A stretch of 5,852 nucleotides of DNA, from positions 1-5,852 of the forward strand of contig JADFRB010000146.1 of the NCBI GenBank assembly GCA_022561525.1. Direction: 5' to 3'. The notes below the pieces were generated by a model that had not been told where the DNA came from, did no database searches, and saw only the letters and a program-made list of their open reading frames with translations. This stretch comes from Nitrospinota bacterium. Its GTDB lineage: Bacteria; Nitrospirota; Nitrospiria; Nitrospirales; UBA8639. Shown piece after piece: positions 5,751 through 5,852 of this stretch. A program made the position numbers and the translations under genes. Every line of letters starts with the position of its first letter. Positions within the stretch are counted from its first letter, which is position 1.

Positions 5751-5852
5751 ATGAATTGGATTGTCTATATTTTAGAGTGTTCCGACAATACCCTGTATAC
5801 CGGTATCACAAAGGACATTAAGCGGCGGATGGCAGAGCATGAAAATGGCACG
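5751..5852 (+). CDS. GIY-YIG domain protein, UPF0213/YhbQ-like (partial, runs off the right edge)
   Basis: Thirty-four residues are visible, starting MNWIVYILECSDNTLYTGIT and continuing through DIKRRMAEHENGT. This is the N-terminus of a GIY-YIG endonuclease-fold domain: Tyr6 in the VYIL strand, LYTGIT as the second half of the motif, and the Arg25/Arg26 plus His30 helix that follows. Stand-alone members are about 80-100 residues, so most of the gene, including the metal-binding glutamate, lies outside the window. It starts 79 bp after the histidine phosphatase stop on the same strand. No good ribosome site is apparent; GGAG at 5723-5726 is too distant. Members are proposed nucleases of uncertain cellular role. 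Confidence 0.82.
   Translation, partial: MNWIVYILECSDNTLYTGITKDIKRRMAEHENGT

Overview
The window looks like a bacterial chromosome of intermediate GC (roughly 50% by eye). It holds an intact sugar-phosphorylase operon whose last gene has been cut by a mobile element. The proteins do not fix the taxon. The gene set (GH65 phosphorylase, beta-phosphoglucomutase-like HAD, acetate kinase, histidine phosphatase, GIY-YIG protein) suits an environmental Gram-negative; Nitrospirota is only a guess.

Layout. (1) 1-980 is mobile-element territory. Two imperfect direct repeats of 91 bp (61-151 and 890-980, offset 829 bp) each encode the same transposase-like C-terminus, ERKTA-stop, followed by the same hairpin-containing non-coding end and the same terminus. 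I read both as right ends of related insertion sequences. Between them lie a complete serine resolvase gene on the minus strand (169-723) and a 34-bp imperfect palindrome (784-817) that resembles its recombination site. (2) 963-1601 (minus) is the first 207 codons of acetate kinase, cut exactly where the outer repeat begins. (3) 1658-4048 (minus) is a full-length GH65 inverting disaccharide phosphorylase. (4) 4100-4843 (minus) is a beta-phosphoglucomutase-type HAD enzyme. (5) 4844-5089 is the divergent intergenic region. (6) 5090-5671 (plus) is a histidine-phosphatase-superfamily (phosphoglycerate mutase-like) protein. (7) 5751-5852 (plus) is the start of a small GIY-YIG protein that runs off the window.

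How the genes fit together. The minus-strand order is HAD, GH65, ackA with short gaps (51 and 56 bp), so one transcript is likely. GH65 enzymes interconvert an alpha-glucoside plus phosphate with beta-glucose 1-phosphate. The HAD enzyme would convert beta-glucose 1-phosphate to glucose 6-phosphate. Acetate kinase would have linked acetyl phosphate to ATP, but this copy lacks the second half of its active site and should be dead. The histidine phosphatase faces away and may or may not belong to the same pathway.

The most interesting part is the left kilobase: a resolvase and putative res site sit between two nested right ends of the same insertion-sequence type, and the outer end forms the junction with the broken ackA. 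That arrangement fits an insertion sequence that moved a resolvase passenger by using an alternative outer end. The left end lies outside the window, so this is a hypothesis.
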